A stretch of DNA of 56,875 bases from Alphaproteobacteria bacterium (GCA_030428355.1 JAUIBL010000027.1:1-56875), one strand, 5' to 3'. Numbered from the stretch's first letter, positions 39,163 through 48,485 are shown. Made by a program: numbers and translations. The notes: generated by a model from the sequence alone, not told the origin.

Positions 39163-40050
39163 CTAGCTGTCCCTCAACAGGCGCAACTGGATCAGGCTCA
39201 CCACCAGCAGGACCAGAAACAACACCACCGTCTGCGCCGCCGCATAGCCCATGTCGAAAGCGCTGAACGCGGTTTCGTAGATCATCAGAACCAGCGGCTT
39301 TGTGCTGTTCAAAGGCCCACCGGGATTGTTCGTCGTCATGTTGAAGACGTGGTCAAAGATGCGCAGAAACCCGATGGAACTGAACACGACGATAAACACG
39401 ATGGTCGGCTTCAAAAGCGGCAGCGTGATCTCCCACAGCACCGTCCAGCTTGAGACCCCATCAATCCGCGCCGCCTCGTAATAGCTGCGCGGGATCGCCC
39501 GCAGCCCGGCCATGAAGATGATCACCTGAAACCCCAACCCCGCCCAGATCGCGGGTGCCAGCACTGACGGCAGTGCCCATGTCGTCGATTGCAGGAACGG
39601 AAACTGCGGTATTCCGATGCTCGCCAGCGCGTTGTTGAACAATCCCACCGGCACCGGCTGGTAGAACCACCGCCAGACCCACGCCATCGCCACGGCGCTG
39701 GTCATGAAGGGAAGGAAATAGAGCATCCGCAGAAAGCCATGCATGAACCGCGTCTTGTCGAGGTGATAGGCAATCACAAACGAGATCACGAGGCTGATCG
39801 GCGTGCCCAGAAGAAGATACACAAAGGTGTTCTTGAACACTTTCCAGAACACCGGATCGGCAAACAGCTTCTGGTAATTTTCCAGACCCGTCCAGGTCCG
39901 GTCCCCCAGCAGGTTCCACTCCTGAAAGCTGATCAGGATGGCGTTGCCCGTGGGGTAGAACCGGATGACACCATAGAACAGGATCGGAATGGCAAGGAAC
40001 GCCCACGCCCAGACGATCTGTTTCTGCCGGATGGTCAGGTTGCGATACAT
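39163..40050 (-). CDS. Sugar ABC transporter permease (UgpA/MalF type)
   Basis: This 295-residue permease has six membrane segments, with the EAA loop EAARIDGVSSWTVLWEITLPLLKPTI. It pairs with the next permease to form the CUT1 channel. It lies 62 bp after the binding-protein gene, across a terminator-like hairpin. Confidence 0.92.
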   Translation of the reverse strand: MYRNLTIRQKQIVWAWAFLAIPILFYGVIRFYPTGNAILISFQEWNLLGDRTWTGLENYQKLFADPVFWKVFKNTFVYLLLGTPISLVISFVIAYHLDKTRFMHGFLRMLYFLPFMTSAVAMAWVWRWFYQPVPVGLFNNALASIGIPQFPFLQSTTWALPSVLAPAIWAGLGFQVIIFMAGLRAIPRSYYEAARIDGVSSWTVLWEITLPLLKPTIVFIVVFSSIGFLRIFDHVFNMTTNNPGGPLNSTKPLVLMIYETAFSAFDMGYAAAQTVVLFLVLLVVSLIQLRLLRDS

Positions 40051-40061
40051 GCCTCAGCCCG

Positions 40062-40100
40062 AAAAAGGTGACGCCCCGGCCGGGAGGGAACCGGGGCGTC
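40062..40100 (-). terminator. Intrinsic terminator or attenuator between the binding-protein gene and the permeases
   Basis: The 10-bp arms GACGCCCCGG (40070-40079) and CCGGGGCGTC (40091-40100) have an 11-base loop. On the transporter strand the stem is followed by ACCTTTTTC, a proper U tract. It lies 12 bp after the binding-protein stop and just before the permease gene. It should reduce transcription into the rest of the operon and leave the receptor most abundant. Confidence 0.75.
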
Positions 40101-40112
40101 CGTGCCGCGCGT

Positions 40113-41381
40113 TCAGTTGGACGCGCTGTTGTAGTATTCGTCGAGGATCTTCTGCTCGGCTTCGGCTGCAATGGCGAGGCTTTCTTCGGCGCTCATGCCC
40201 TGCAGGGTCATGCGCTCGATCATCTCGACCATCAATTGCCGCTGGCCGCTTTCATTGGCGAACTTGGTGGTATGGGCATAGGCCAGACCCTTGATGAAGG
40301 GGCCGAAGACCGGATCGTTCGAATTCTCCTCGGTCAGACCCACCGACGGCTTCGCCGGCAACTCGCCCACCACATCAAGCCAGACCTGCATCGCCTCGTC
40401 GCTGGTGATGTACTGCATGAATTTGACCGCCGCGTCGTATTTCTCGCCCTCGGCCTTGGTGGTGATCGCGTTCACCCAATACGATGAATAGTTCGACCGC
40501 GTGCCATCGGCTGTCGCCGGAAGCTCGGTCACACCCCATTTCAGACCGCGCGTATCGTTCAGGGATCCGATGCGGAACGATCCGTCGATATGCAGCCCGG
40601 CACGCCCCGCCTTGAAGGCGGCCTGCGGTTCGTCCATGAACCCGATGGCGGATACGGCATCGTCCCCGGTGAAGAGCGACGCATAGAAATTCAGCGCCTC
40701 AAGACCGGCATCGGAATTGTAATTCACCGTCTGGTAGTCATCGACATAGGGCTCACCGCCGAACTGACGGATCAGTCCTTCGCGCCACCAGTGATGGTCC
40801 TGCGCGGTCATGCCGGCGGTCATGCCCACCTGCGTCAGGTTCCCCGCACCATCGCGCTTGGTCATGGCTTTGGCGGCAGCGATCATCTCGTCCAGCGTGG
40901 TCGGCGGCTCGACACCGGCTTCTTCCAGCAGCCGCTCATTGTAGAACAGCGCCAGAGACCGCACGGCGGTCGGCAGCGCCCAATAGGCGTCGCCCTCTTT
41001 CATCGCCTGCACCATCGGGAAGAATTCGGCGTCGATCTGGCTGGCCGGGAACACATCCGCCGGAAGCGGCTGGATCAGCTCTGCGGCGACATAGTCATTG
41101 AGCCAGCCGTAGAACAACTGCACCACATCCGGGCCTTCCCCCGCCGGGATCGCGGCGGCAACCTTGGTGCGGTAGTCGGCATAGGGGAAATGGGTCATCT
41201 TGACCGTGATGTCCGGATTCGCCTCCTGGAAATTCTCGATCAGCGTTTCCATCGCCGTCACACGGGCGTCGAAGAAATACTGCCAGTATTCGATTTCCAC
41301 CGCCTGTGCGGCGGTGCTGAAAAGGGCTGCGGCGCTGGTTGCTGTCGCAACGGCCAGTGCCTTTACGTTGAAGAATGCCAT
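40113..41381 (-). CDS. Sugar ABC transporter substrate-binding protein (CUT1, UgpB/MalE-like)
   Basis: This 422-residue periplasmic receptor begins with a signal peptide (MAFFNVKALAVATATSAAALFSTAAQA). Its mature part starts with VEIEYWQYFFD, an opening common to glycerol-3-phosphate or oligosaccharide binding proteins. The ATG at 41381 has a strong GGGAGAGG site. It heads the operon and is divergent from the ROK regulator gene, with a palindrome between them. The ligand is unknown. Confidence 0.92.
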   Translation of the reverse strand: MAFFNVKALAVATATSAAALFSTAAQAVEIEYWQYFFDARVTAMETLIENFQEANPDITVKMTHFPYADYRTKVAAAIPAGEGPDVVQLFYGWLNDYVAAELIQPLPADVFPASQIDAEFFPMVQAMKEGDAYWALPTAVRSLALFYNERLLEEAGVEPPTTLDEMIAAAKAMTKRDGAGNLTQVGMTAGMTAQDHHWWREGLIRQFGGEPYVDDYQTVNYNSDAGLEALNFYASLFTGDDAVSAIGFMDEPQAAFKAGRAGLHIDGSFRIGSLNDTRGLKWGVTELPATADGTRSNYSSYWVNAITTKAEGEKYDAAVKFMQYITSDEAMQVWLDVVGELPAKPSVGLTEENSNDPVFGPFIKGLAYAHTTKFANESGQRQLMVEMIERMTLQGMSAEESLAIAAEAEQKILDEYYNSASN

Positions 41382-41455
41382 GGACCTCTCCCTGTTGAGA
41401 TCTGTTGAATGTGCCAGCCTGTTCTTGTTCGCGGCGGGTCATTCTCCAAGCGTTA

Positions 41456-41472
41456 ACTCAACTTTCTTGAGT
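41456..41472. promoter_or_regulatory. Palindrome between the ABC operon and the ROK regulator (candidate operator)
   Basis: ACTCAA and TTGAGT arms (41456-41461, 41467-41472) flank 5 bases. A second overlapping inverted repeat, CTTGA-N4-TCAAG, uses the right arm and the following TTCAAG. It lies 75 bp from the binding-protein start and 28 bp from the ROK start, a good position for a regulator of both directions. Confidence 0.5.
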
Positions 41473-41500
41473 GTTCAAGTTTGGTGCGCTAATCGAAAGC

Positions 41501-42676
41501 ATGGTCACGTCACTGAAACCGCAGCTCGGGGCCAACCCGGAACGCGTCCGCAGCCACAACAAACAGTTGGTTCTGCGCGCCATTCGTCATGTCGGAACAG
41601 CCGGTCGCGCCGAGATTGCACGCGCCTCGGGCCTGTCGACTCAGGCGGTGTCCAACATCATCTCCGATCTGCTGAACGAGGGCCTTTTGGTGGAACAGGG
41701 CGTCCGCAGCGCCGGGCGTGGCCTGCCTGTGCAGCAATATGCGATCAAACCGGACGGCGGCTATGCCTTCGGGGTCGAGGTGCGCCCGACCGCTGTGTTC
41801 ACTGCTTTGGTCGATCTGGTAGGTACACCCTTAGTCACCCATCGGACGCCCTTGGCCGATCCCCAAAAAGCCACGATATTAGAGACTGTTTGCGCCCAAC
41901 TCGATGAGACTCTGGCGAAAACGCATGTCCCGAAAAACGCGCTCATGGGGGCGGGTATCGTCATGCCCGGCCCCTTCGGCGATACCGGTCTGACCGGGAC
42001 CGAATCCGAACTGCCCGGCTGGAACACCGGCGACCCGGCCGAGATTTTCGCCAACAGGCTGGACCTGCCCGTATTCGTCGAAAACGACGCCAACGCCGCC
42101 GCGATGGCCGAGCGGATGAACGGCGTTGCACGAGGCCTCGATGATTTCGCCTATCTCTATTTCGGCCAGGGCCTTGGCCTTGGGCTGGTCCAGAACGGTC
42201 AGGCGGTGCAGGGCGCGTTCGGAAATGCCGGTGAAATCGGTCATATCACCGTTGTCGTGCAGGGGCGTCCCGTGGAACTTGAAAGCGCGACCAGCCGTTT
42301 GTCCGTACAGGCCCATCTGGCAGGGCACGGGGTGACGGTGATGAATGTTGATGACCTGACCAGTCTCTATTCCAGCGCAAACCGCCATTTGTTCGTTTGG
42401 CTGGATCAGGCGGCGCAGGCCTTGTCTTCGGCCCTGTCGATCATCGAAAACCTGTTCGATCCGCAGACGGTGATCCTTGGCGGTGCAATGCCCGACGATC
42501 TTCTGGATCACATCATCGCCCGCACCGCTTTGCCCGAACGGTCGGTGTCGAACAGGCCCGACCGCAAATATCCGCGATTGATGCGCGGCACGTCCGGCCG
42601 GATGACGGCCACGCTGGGTGCTGCCGCGCTGGTGCTGCATCAGGCGTTCACCCCCACCATCGCCGCAGCGAGGTAA
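41501..42676 (+). CDS. ROK-family transcriptional regulator lacking the usual zinc cysteines
   Basis: The 391-residue protein has an N-terminal winged helix (about residues 30-75, GRAEIARASGLSTQAVSNIISDLLNEGLL) and a ROK sugar-kinase-like domain. The region after the conserved GNAGEIGH motif reads ITVVVQGRPVELE and has no cysteines, where ROK proteins normally have a CxCGxxGC zinc site. The ATG at 41501 is chosen over a GTG at 41471 because it leaves the operator outside the gene. It is divergent from the sugar ABC operon and followed after 3 bp by a PIG-L deacetylase. It probably represses the transporter until a sugar ligand binds, but the missing zinc site leaves ligand binding uncertain. 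Confidence 0.85.
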   Translation: MVTSLKPQLGANPERVRSHNKQLVLRAIRHVGTAGRAEIARASGLSTQAVSNIISDLLNEGLLVEQGVRSAGRGLPVQQYAIKPDGGYAFGVEVRPTAVFTALVDLVGTPLVTHRTPLADPQKATILETVCAQLDETLAKTHVPKNALMGAGIVMPGPFGDTGLTGTESELPGWNTGDPAEIFANRLDLPVFVENDANAAAMAERMNGVARGLDDFAYLYFGQGLGLGLVQNGQAVQGAFGNAGEIGHITVVVQGRPVELESATSRLSVQAHLAGHGVTVMNVDDLTSLYSSANRHLFVWLDQAAQALSSALSIIENLFDPQTVILGGAMPDDLLDHIIARTALPERSVSNRPDRKYPRLMRGTSGRMTATLGAAALVLHQAFTPTIAAAR

Positions 42677-42679
42677 GCT

Positions 42680-45016
42680 ATGCCGACCCCCGATCAGATC
42701 CGCCTCGAACAGAAGCGCATGCGCCCGCGTGTTCTTGATCTCTGGTGGGCGCTGCGCCCGCTGCAATCTGTCGTACGATTGATGAACACCGGCGCGCATC
42801 CCGATGACGAGACCTCTGCGCTTCTGGCCGCCATCGGCCTGCGCGACGGCATCAACCTCAGCTATGCCTGTTCGACGCGTGGCGAAGGCGGGCAGAACGA
42901 CATCGGCACCGAAAGCGGCCCGGCGCTGGGCGCATTGCGCACCCGCGAGATGGAGCGCGCCTGCGATCTGCTCAACATGCGGCTTTACTGGCATGGCACC
43001 TCGCCCGACGATCCGATCCGCGATTTCCGGTTTTCCAAAAGCGGTGCGGAAACGATGGGCATCTGGGGCCATGACCGCCTCCTGCATCGCTTTGTCGAAA
43101 TCGTCCGCACCGACCGCCCTGACATCCTCCTGCCGACCTTTCTCGACGTACCCGGCCAGCACGGCCACCACCGCGCCATGACCCAAGCCGCGCACGAGGT
43201 GATGGCCGCCGCTGCGGATTCGAGCTTTCCGTCGAACCTGCCGCCCTGGAAGGTGTCCAAGATGTATCTCCCGGCCTGGTCCGGCGCAGGTCAGGCCTAT
43301 GACGACGATCTGCCGCCTCCCGCTGCGACGCTGACCATCGACGGCGCAGGCAAAGACCCGATGTCGGGCTGGAGCTATGCCCGCATCGGCCAGATGTCCC
43401 GCGCCTATCACCGCACGCAGGGCATGGGGCGTTGGGTTCCGGCCGGTTCGGGCAGGGACTGGCCACTGCATCTGGCCATCAGCCATGTCGACGGGCCGGA
43501 CACCGCGCTGGACACCGGGCTTCCGCGGACACTGGCGGATCTCGCCGAGCGCGCGCCCGAAGTCCGGCAAGACCTGTTGCTGGCGCACGGCTACATCACC
43601 GAAACCGTGTCGGCCTTTCCCCATACGCGGCACATCGCGAAAACGGCGCAGAAGGCTCTGCACCACCTTCAAAAGGCCGAAGCAGACGCTCCGGACAGCA
43701 TCGCACACCGGCTTGCGGCGAAGCATCGGCAACTGGCCCATGTGCTGCGTCTGGCGCTCGGGGTCGAGGCCGATGCCCGCACGTATCAGACATGGCTCCG
43801 TCCCGGTGACACGACCCGTGTGACGGTGGAATTCGACAAGGGTGATGCCGACGCTGCCAGCTATCGCCTTGCACTGCCTTATGGCTGGTCAGAACAGGAC
43901 GGGCAGATCACCATCGCGTCCGACGCCAATCGGACAGATCCATACCGCGCGGAATACGATCCGGCCAATCCGCCACTGCCCCGGATCGAGATCCAGCTCA
44001 ACACGACAACCGTCGCTGTGCCGTTTGCCAAACCCCCGGTGATCCTGCCGGATCGCGCAGCGCTGATTGAGCCGGATGCGGCTCTGATCAACCGCAAAAC
44101 GCCCAAACGCTCGGTGTCCGTGGCCATCGCCGATGTCAGCCCCGCAGGCGCACAGATCAGTTTCGACCTGCCCGAAGGCTGGTCGATGCAGCAGGGCGCG
44201 GGTGCGGTCACGATCACCTTGCCGGACACCCCCGACCCGGGCCTGTACACCCTGCCGCTTTATGTCGGCGACAGGCCTGCAATGACCGAGCAGCGCATCG
44301 CCCATGACCATGTCGATCCAACCGCATACACCCGACCTGCCGCGCTGACCGTGCGGGTGTTGGACGTCACGCTGCCCCAAGCGAAGGTCGGTTACATCGG
44401 CAGCGGGCATGATGCCGTGGCCGACTGGCTGACCGCCATGGGGGCGGATGTCACTGTTCTCAGTGACGATCAAATCACCAACGACGCGGTGCTTGCGGGA
44501 TTGGACACCATCGTCATCGGCATCTTCGCCCTGCGCTTTCGCGATGGGCTGCTGCAGGCGATGCCCCGTTTGCGGGATTGGGTCGCACAGGGCGGCACGC
44601 TGGTGACCCTGTATCACCGGCCGTGGGACAACTGGAATCCAGAGACTGTTCCGCCGCGCTGGCTCGAAATCGGCCAGCCCTCCCTGCGGTGGCGCGTGAC
44701 GGATGCCAATGCCAAGGTCACGCATCTGGTGCCGGATCATCCGCTTCTGAACAAACCCAACCCGATCACTGCCGAGGATTGGGACGGCTGGGTCAAGGAG
44801 CGGGGTCTCTACTTTGCGAAAGTCTGGGATGACGCCTATACGCCGCTGCTGTCGATGGCCGATCCCGGTGAAGACCCGCTGACCGGTGCGCTGCTGACGG
44901 CCGAGATCGGCAAGGGCCGGCACACCCATTGCAGCCTTGTCCTGCATCACCAGATGGCCCGGCTTGTGCCCGGTGCCTGTCGCCTCATGGCGAACCTGAT
45001 CGCACCGCGCCGATGA
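42680..45016 (+). CDS. Large PIG-L-family deacetylase with long C-terminal domain
   Basis: The 778-residue protein begins with a PIG-L/LmbE N-acetylglucosaminyl deacetylase domain (about residues 30-260). The zinc and catalytic residues are H40, D42 and D43 in AHPDDE, with the partner histidines in the H162-H165 stretch (QHGHHRAM). The remaining 500 residues are beta-rich, then end in a Rossmann-like domain (near VGYIGSGHDAVADWLTAMG and TLVTLYHRPWDNW) that resembles glutamine-amidotransferase-like folds. No signal peptide is evident. It follows the ROK gene by 3 bp and overlaps the DMT permease by 4 bp. It would remove an acetyl or similar group from an amino sugar derivative (family knowledge); the conjugate is not known. 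Confidence 0.85.
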   Translation: MPTPDQIRLEQKRMRPRVLDLWWALRPLQSVVRLMNTGAHPDDETSALLAAIGLRDGINLSYACSTRGEGGQNDIGTESGPALGALRTREMERACDLLNMRLYWHGTSPDDPIRDFRFSKSGAETMGIWGHDRLLHRFVEIVRTDRPDILLPTFLDVPGQHGHHRAMTQAAHEVMAAAADSSFPSNLPPWKVSKMYLPAWSGAGQAYDDDLPPPAATLTIDGAGKDPMSGWSYARIGQMSRAYHRTQGMGRWVPAGSGRDWPLHLAISHVDGPDTALDTGLPRTLADLAERAPEVRQDLLLAHGYITETVSAFPHTRHIAKTAQKALHHLQKAEADAPDSIAHRLAAKHRQLAHVLRLALGVEADARTYQTWLRPGDTTRVTVEFDKGDADAASYRLALPYGWSEQDGQITIASDANRTDPYRAEYDPANPPLPRIEIQLNTTTVAVPFAKPPVILPDRAALIEPDAALINRKTPKRSVSVAIADVSPAGAQISFDLPEGWSMQQGAGAVTITLPDTPDPGLYTLPLYVGDRPAMTEQRIAHDHVDPTAYTRPAALTVRVLDVTLPQAKVGYIGSGHDAVADWLTAMGADVTVLSDDQITNDAVLAGLDTIVIGIFALRFRDGLLQAMPRLRDWVAQGGTLVTLYHRPWDNWNPETVPPRWLEIGQPSLRWRVTDANAKVTHLVPDHPLLNKPNPITAEDWDGWVKERGLYFAKVWDDAYTPLLSMADPGEDPLTGALLTAEIGKGRHTHCSLVLHHQMARLVPGACRLMANLIAPRR

Positions 45017-45891
45017 CGCCGGACGCGCCGCGCGACAATATCAGGGGCGGTGCGTGGCTGTTTGCCGACATGGCGCTGAACATCTGGGCGCTGGGCATCG
45101 TCAAGGCGCTGGGGCTGGGTTACCCGGTGGCGCAGATCGTGTTCCTGCGGGCGGTGATCGGCCTTGTGCTGCTGTCGCCGTGGATTCTGCGCAACCGCGC
45201 CGCCTTTGCCGTGGTGCCGGACCTGCCCTTGCAGATCTTGCGCATCGCCCTGAGCGCCGCGACCCTGACCGCCAGCTATTTCGCCATCTCCCGCGTGCCG
45301 CTGGCGCTGTTCACCACGATGAACTTCACCCGTCCGCTGGTGGTGATGGTGCTGGCTGCGCTCTTGCTGCGGGAACGGATCACACCCGCGCAATGGGGCG
45401 CTGCCGCCTTGGCCATGGTCGGGGTTGTCATTGCCATCGACCCCGATGGCACAACGCCGGGCCCGGGACTGTGGGCGCTGGCGCTTGTCGTTCTGACCGG
45501 GTCCGGTGCGGTGATCGTCACGCGCCGGTTGCGCGGGACACCGACGCTTGTTCTGATGACGTCCTACACCGTTGGTCTGGGCCTCTGCACCCTGCCATTC
45601 GCACTCTGGTCATGGCAGCCGATCCCGATGGACCATCTCGTTCCGCTCCTCGCCATTGGTGTCTTTGCCCAATCCGCACAAGCCTGTTTCCTGCGTGCGC
45701 ATTACAACGGCGACGCCGGAGTGCTGTCGGTGCTGGGCTACATGAGCCTGCCCCTGTCAACCGCCGCCGGGTATCTTGCCTTTGGCGAGGTCCCGACCCT
45801 GCGGTTCTATGCCGGCGCGGCTTTGGTGGTGCTGGCAGCGGCATCGCTGACGGTCTCGGGCCGCCGCCGGACGGCCCTGCGCATCCGGTGA
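45013..45891 (+). CDS. DMT-superfamily (EamA) permease
   Basis: This 292-residue protein has ten predicted membrane helices in two EamA repeats. Its start overlaps the PIG-L stop (ATGA), and the frame upstream lies inside that gene. Motifs such as TTMNFTRPLVVMVLAALLLRERIT and GDAGVLSVLGYMSLPLSTAAGYLAFGE are typical for this family of metabolite exporters or importers. It probably moves a product or intermediate of the deacetylase module. A gene-free stretch of about 210 bp follows. Confidence 0.87.
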   Translation: MTPDAPRDNIRGGAWLFADMALNIWALGIVKALGLGYPVAQIVFLRAVIGLVLLSPWILRNRAAFAVVPDLPLQILRIALSAATLTASYFAISRVPLALFTTMNFTRPLVVMVLAALLLRERITPAQWGAAALAMVGVVIAIDPDGTTPGPGLWALALVVLTGSGAVIVTRRLRGTPTLVLMTSYTVGLGLCTLPFALWSWQPIPMDHLVPLLAIGVFAQSAQACFLRAHYNGDAGVLSVLGYMSLPLSTAAGYLAFGEVPTLRFYAGAALVVLAAASLTVSGRRRTALRIR

Positions 45892-46104
45892 CGCGCGATG
45901 GGCTGGCGTCGCCAAAGCGCCTCGGCACCGGGTCGGCCGAACTGCGGCTTTTCTACCATAAAGACCGGAAAACGCGCATAATCATCCCCATGGCCGGGCG
46001 GGTTCTGTACGGATTGCATGGTTTCATGGCAATGAGGCCGCAACACTCGGCACGGGCTTTCGTGCGGAACAAAAGGTCTGGGTCAGTCGTCAGGAGAGGT
46101 TTTG

Positions 46105-47121
46105 GTGTCACAGCGCGTGCTATTGACCGGGGGTGCGGGGTATATCGGATCGCACACTTACGTCGCCCTGATCGATGCGGGGTACGAGGTTCTGATCCTC
46201 GACAATTTCGGCAACGCCTCGCGGCAGGTGCCGTCGCGTCTCAAGGCGGTGACCGGTGCGGATGTGCAGGTGATCGAGGCGGATGTTCTGGACCGCGCCG
46301 CCCTTGACCGGATTTTTGCCGAACACGCCATCGACGCGGTGATCCATTTCGCCGCGTATAAATCGGTCGGCGAAAGCGTGCGTAACCCGCTGGCCTATAT
46401 GCAAAACAATGTCGGCGGGCTGGTGACGCTGATGCAGGCGATGGATGCCGCCGATATACGGCGGCTGGTGTTTTCATCCTCGGCCACCGTCTATGGCGAG
46501 GCCGAACAATTGCCGACACCGGAAACCGCGCCGCTTGGCTATGGCAACCCTTATGGCCACTCCAAGCTGATCTGCGAACAGATCATCGAAGAGACCGCTG
46601 CGGCCGATCCGCGCTGGGCGGTGGGGGTGTTGCGCTATTTCAATCCCGTGGGGGCACATCCCTCCGGTCTGATCGGCGAAGACCCGTCCGGGGTACCGGA
46701 CAATCTCATGCCCTACGTCGCCAAGGTGGCGGCCGGAGACCTGCCGATGCTGTCCGTCTTCGGTGATGACTATCCGACGCCCGACGGCACCGGGGTGCGC
46801 GACTATATCCATGTCAGCGATCTGGCACAGGGGCATGTCCTGTCGCTGAAGGCGCTGGAACGCGATGGCACGGGGCATGTCGTCAACCTGGGCACCGGGC
46901 GTGGCTATTCCGTGCTTGAATTGATCGCGGCCTATGCCCGCGCCAGCAACCAGCATATCCCGTACAAGATCGCGCCCCGTCGTCCGGGCGACGCGGCGTC
47001 CAGCTATGCCGATCCCAGCCTTGCGCGGACAGTGCTGGGCTTTGAGCCGAAATACGATCTGCACGACATGTGCCGGACAAGCTGGATGTGGATGCAGAAC
47101 GCGCAGACCCTGCCCGATTGA
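46105..47121 (+). CDS. galE: UDP-glucose 4-epimerase
   Basis: This 338-residue extended SDR enzyme interconverts UDP-glucose and UDP-galactose, supplying UDP-sugar donors for surface glycans. The NAD-binding motif is TGGAGYIGSHT (about residues 8-18), and the catalytic residues are the serines in SSSATVYG and Y150/K154 in YGHSK. The GTG at 46105 has GGAGAGG six bases upstream; a TTG one codon earlier is possible. Its stop abuts that of the convergent MFS gene with no gap. It stands near the glycosyltransferase cluster, which fits its role. Confidence 0.95.
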   Translation: MSQRVLLTGGAGYIGSHTYVALIDAGYEVLILDNFGNASRQVPSRLKAVTGADVQVIEADVLDRAALDRIFAEHAIDAVIHFAAYKSVGESVRNPLAYMQNNVGGLVTLMQAMDAADIRRLVFSSSATVYGEAEQLPTPETAPLGYGNPYGHSKLICEQIIEETAAADPRWAVGVLRYFNPVGAHPSGLIGEDPSGVPDNLMPYVAKVAAGDLPMLSVFGDDYPTPDGTGVRDYIHVSDLAQGHVLSLKALERDGTGHVVNLGTGRGYSVLELIAAYARASNQHIPYKIAPRRPGDAASSYADPSLARTVLGFEPKYDLHDMCRTSWMWMQNAQTLPD

Positions 47122-48459
47122 TCAGCGGTGGCCGGTGTCCCAGCGCGGATGCAGGTCGTCGATGTGATAGGCGTGTGTGTGGCTGTGGTCCGGACCGGTC
47201 GAGGCGATGTTCCGCAAATGCGGGTGGTCCTCGGACAGGTCCGGGTGCTGGTGAACGCGCTGCTCGGGGTCCTGTGCGGGCCACACCCGAAGAGCGATCA
47301 GGGCGACGGCACCGGTCAGGCCCGACAGCAACAGCATCGCCATTTCAAGCGAGACCTGCGTCGCCAGCCACCCGGCCAGCGGATAGGCCAAGAGCCAGCC
47401 AGCGTGGCTCAATGAGAATTGCGCGGCAAAGACTGCGGCGCGGTCTTCGGTATTGGCCGAGCGCGTGATCACCAGCCCGCCGGGCGTCAGCACAAGCGAA
47501 GACGACAGGCCGAACCCGATCCAGATCGCGCCCAATGCGGCAAGGCCGGGGGTGGGCCATGCGGCGAACACCGCGCCGCAGGCGGCAAAAGCGAACGCGC
47601 CCAGAGCCATCGTGCGCCGCTCTGCGATGCGTTTCACGAGGTGCGGAATGCTGAAGGCACCCAACCCGGCGCCCATTCCGTAGAACGTCATCAGAAGCGG
47701 GTAATAGCGTTCGCTGTCGCCCAACCGTGCCCCTGCATAGGCCACCGTGTTCACCAGCACCCAGGCCATTGACAGAGACAGGGCAAGGTTGAGCAGGAAA
47801 AGCCCGCGCAATCGCGGCGTTCGGACATAGATCCGCAACCCTTTTGAGGCGCGGTGCAGGAAGGGCTTTTTCCCATCGGTCGTCATGGCTTTGGGCACCT
47901 GCGCCAACAGGATCGACGTGATCGAAACGGAAAAGGCCAGTGCGGCAACGAGGAACAGGGACGACCCGTCCAGCACCGTCAGAAGCGCGCCGGCGATCAC
48001 CGGGCTCAGCACCGCTTCCAGCGTGTAGGCCACCCGCGACCAGGACAGTGCCTTGGTGTACAGGTCTTCCTCCTGCACCACATCGGGGATCACCGACTGG
48101 TACAGCGGCGTGAACCCGGCGGACATCGAGAAGAACAGGAACGACAGCGCGGCGATCTGCCAGATGTCGGTGGTGAAGGCCATCGGGATCAGCAGCACCA
48201 TGCGCCCCACATCCAGCGCCACCAGCGCGGCCTTGCGCGGCACAGCCTGCAGCAGGCTTTCGGCCAACGGGGCAAGGCCCACATAGGCCACCATCTTGAG
48301 CGCCAGAAGCAGCCCCAGAACCTGACCCGCCGCCTCGGCCCCGCCGATCCGGTAGGCCGCAAGCGACAGGCCCACGGTCAACAACCCGACCCCCACCAAC
48401 GAGCAGATCTGCGCACCGAAGAGCCAGCGGAAATCCCGGTTTCCCAGAGGTGAGTTCAT
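47122..48459 (-). CDS. MFS exporter with histidine-rich C-terminal tail
   Basis: This 445-residue major-facilitator protein has about 12 helices, of the MFS_3 (enterobactin-exporter-like) type. The last 45 or so residues form a cytoplasmic tail with nine or so histidines, including HPHLRN, DHSHTHAYH and RWDTGHR. Such tails occur in metal exporters like NreB and in a wider MFS group whose substrates are unknown. The ATG at 48459 has AGGAG ten bases upstream. It follows the 736-residue glycosyltransferase-hydrolase gene by 26 bp on the same strand and probably shares its operon. It may export a metal, a metabolite or a glycan precursor. Confidence 0.8.
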   Translation of the reverse strand: MNSPLGNRDFRWLFGAQICSLVGVGLLTVGLSLAAYRIGGAEAAGQVLGLLLALKMVAYVGLAPLAESLLQAVPRKAALVALDVGRMVLLIPMAFTTDIWQIAALSFLFFSMSAGFTPLYQSVIPDVVQEEDLYTKALSWSRVAYTLEAVLSPVIAGALLTVLDGSSLFLVAALAFSVSITSILLAQVPKAMTTDGKKPFLHRASKGLRIYVRTPRLRGLFLLNLALSLSMAWVLVNTVAYAGARLGDSERYYPLLMTFYGMGAGLGAFSIPHLVKRIAERRTMALGAFAFAACGAVFAAWPTPGLAALGAIWIGFGLSSSLVLTPGGLVITRSANTEDRAAVFAAQFSLSHAGWLLAYPLAGWLATQVSLEMAMLLLSGLTGAVALIALRVWPAQDPEQRVHQHPDLSEDHPHLRNIASTGPDHSHTHAYHIDDLHPRWDTGHR

Positions 48460-48485
48460 GGTGACGACGGCTCCTGTCCGGCGGT

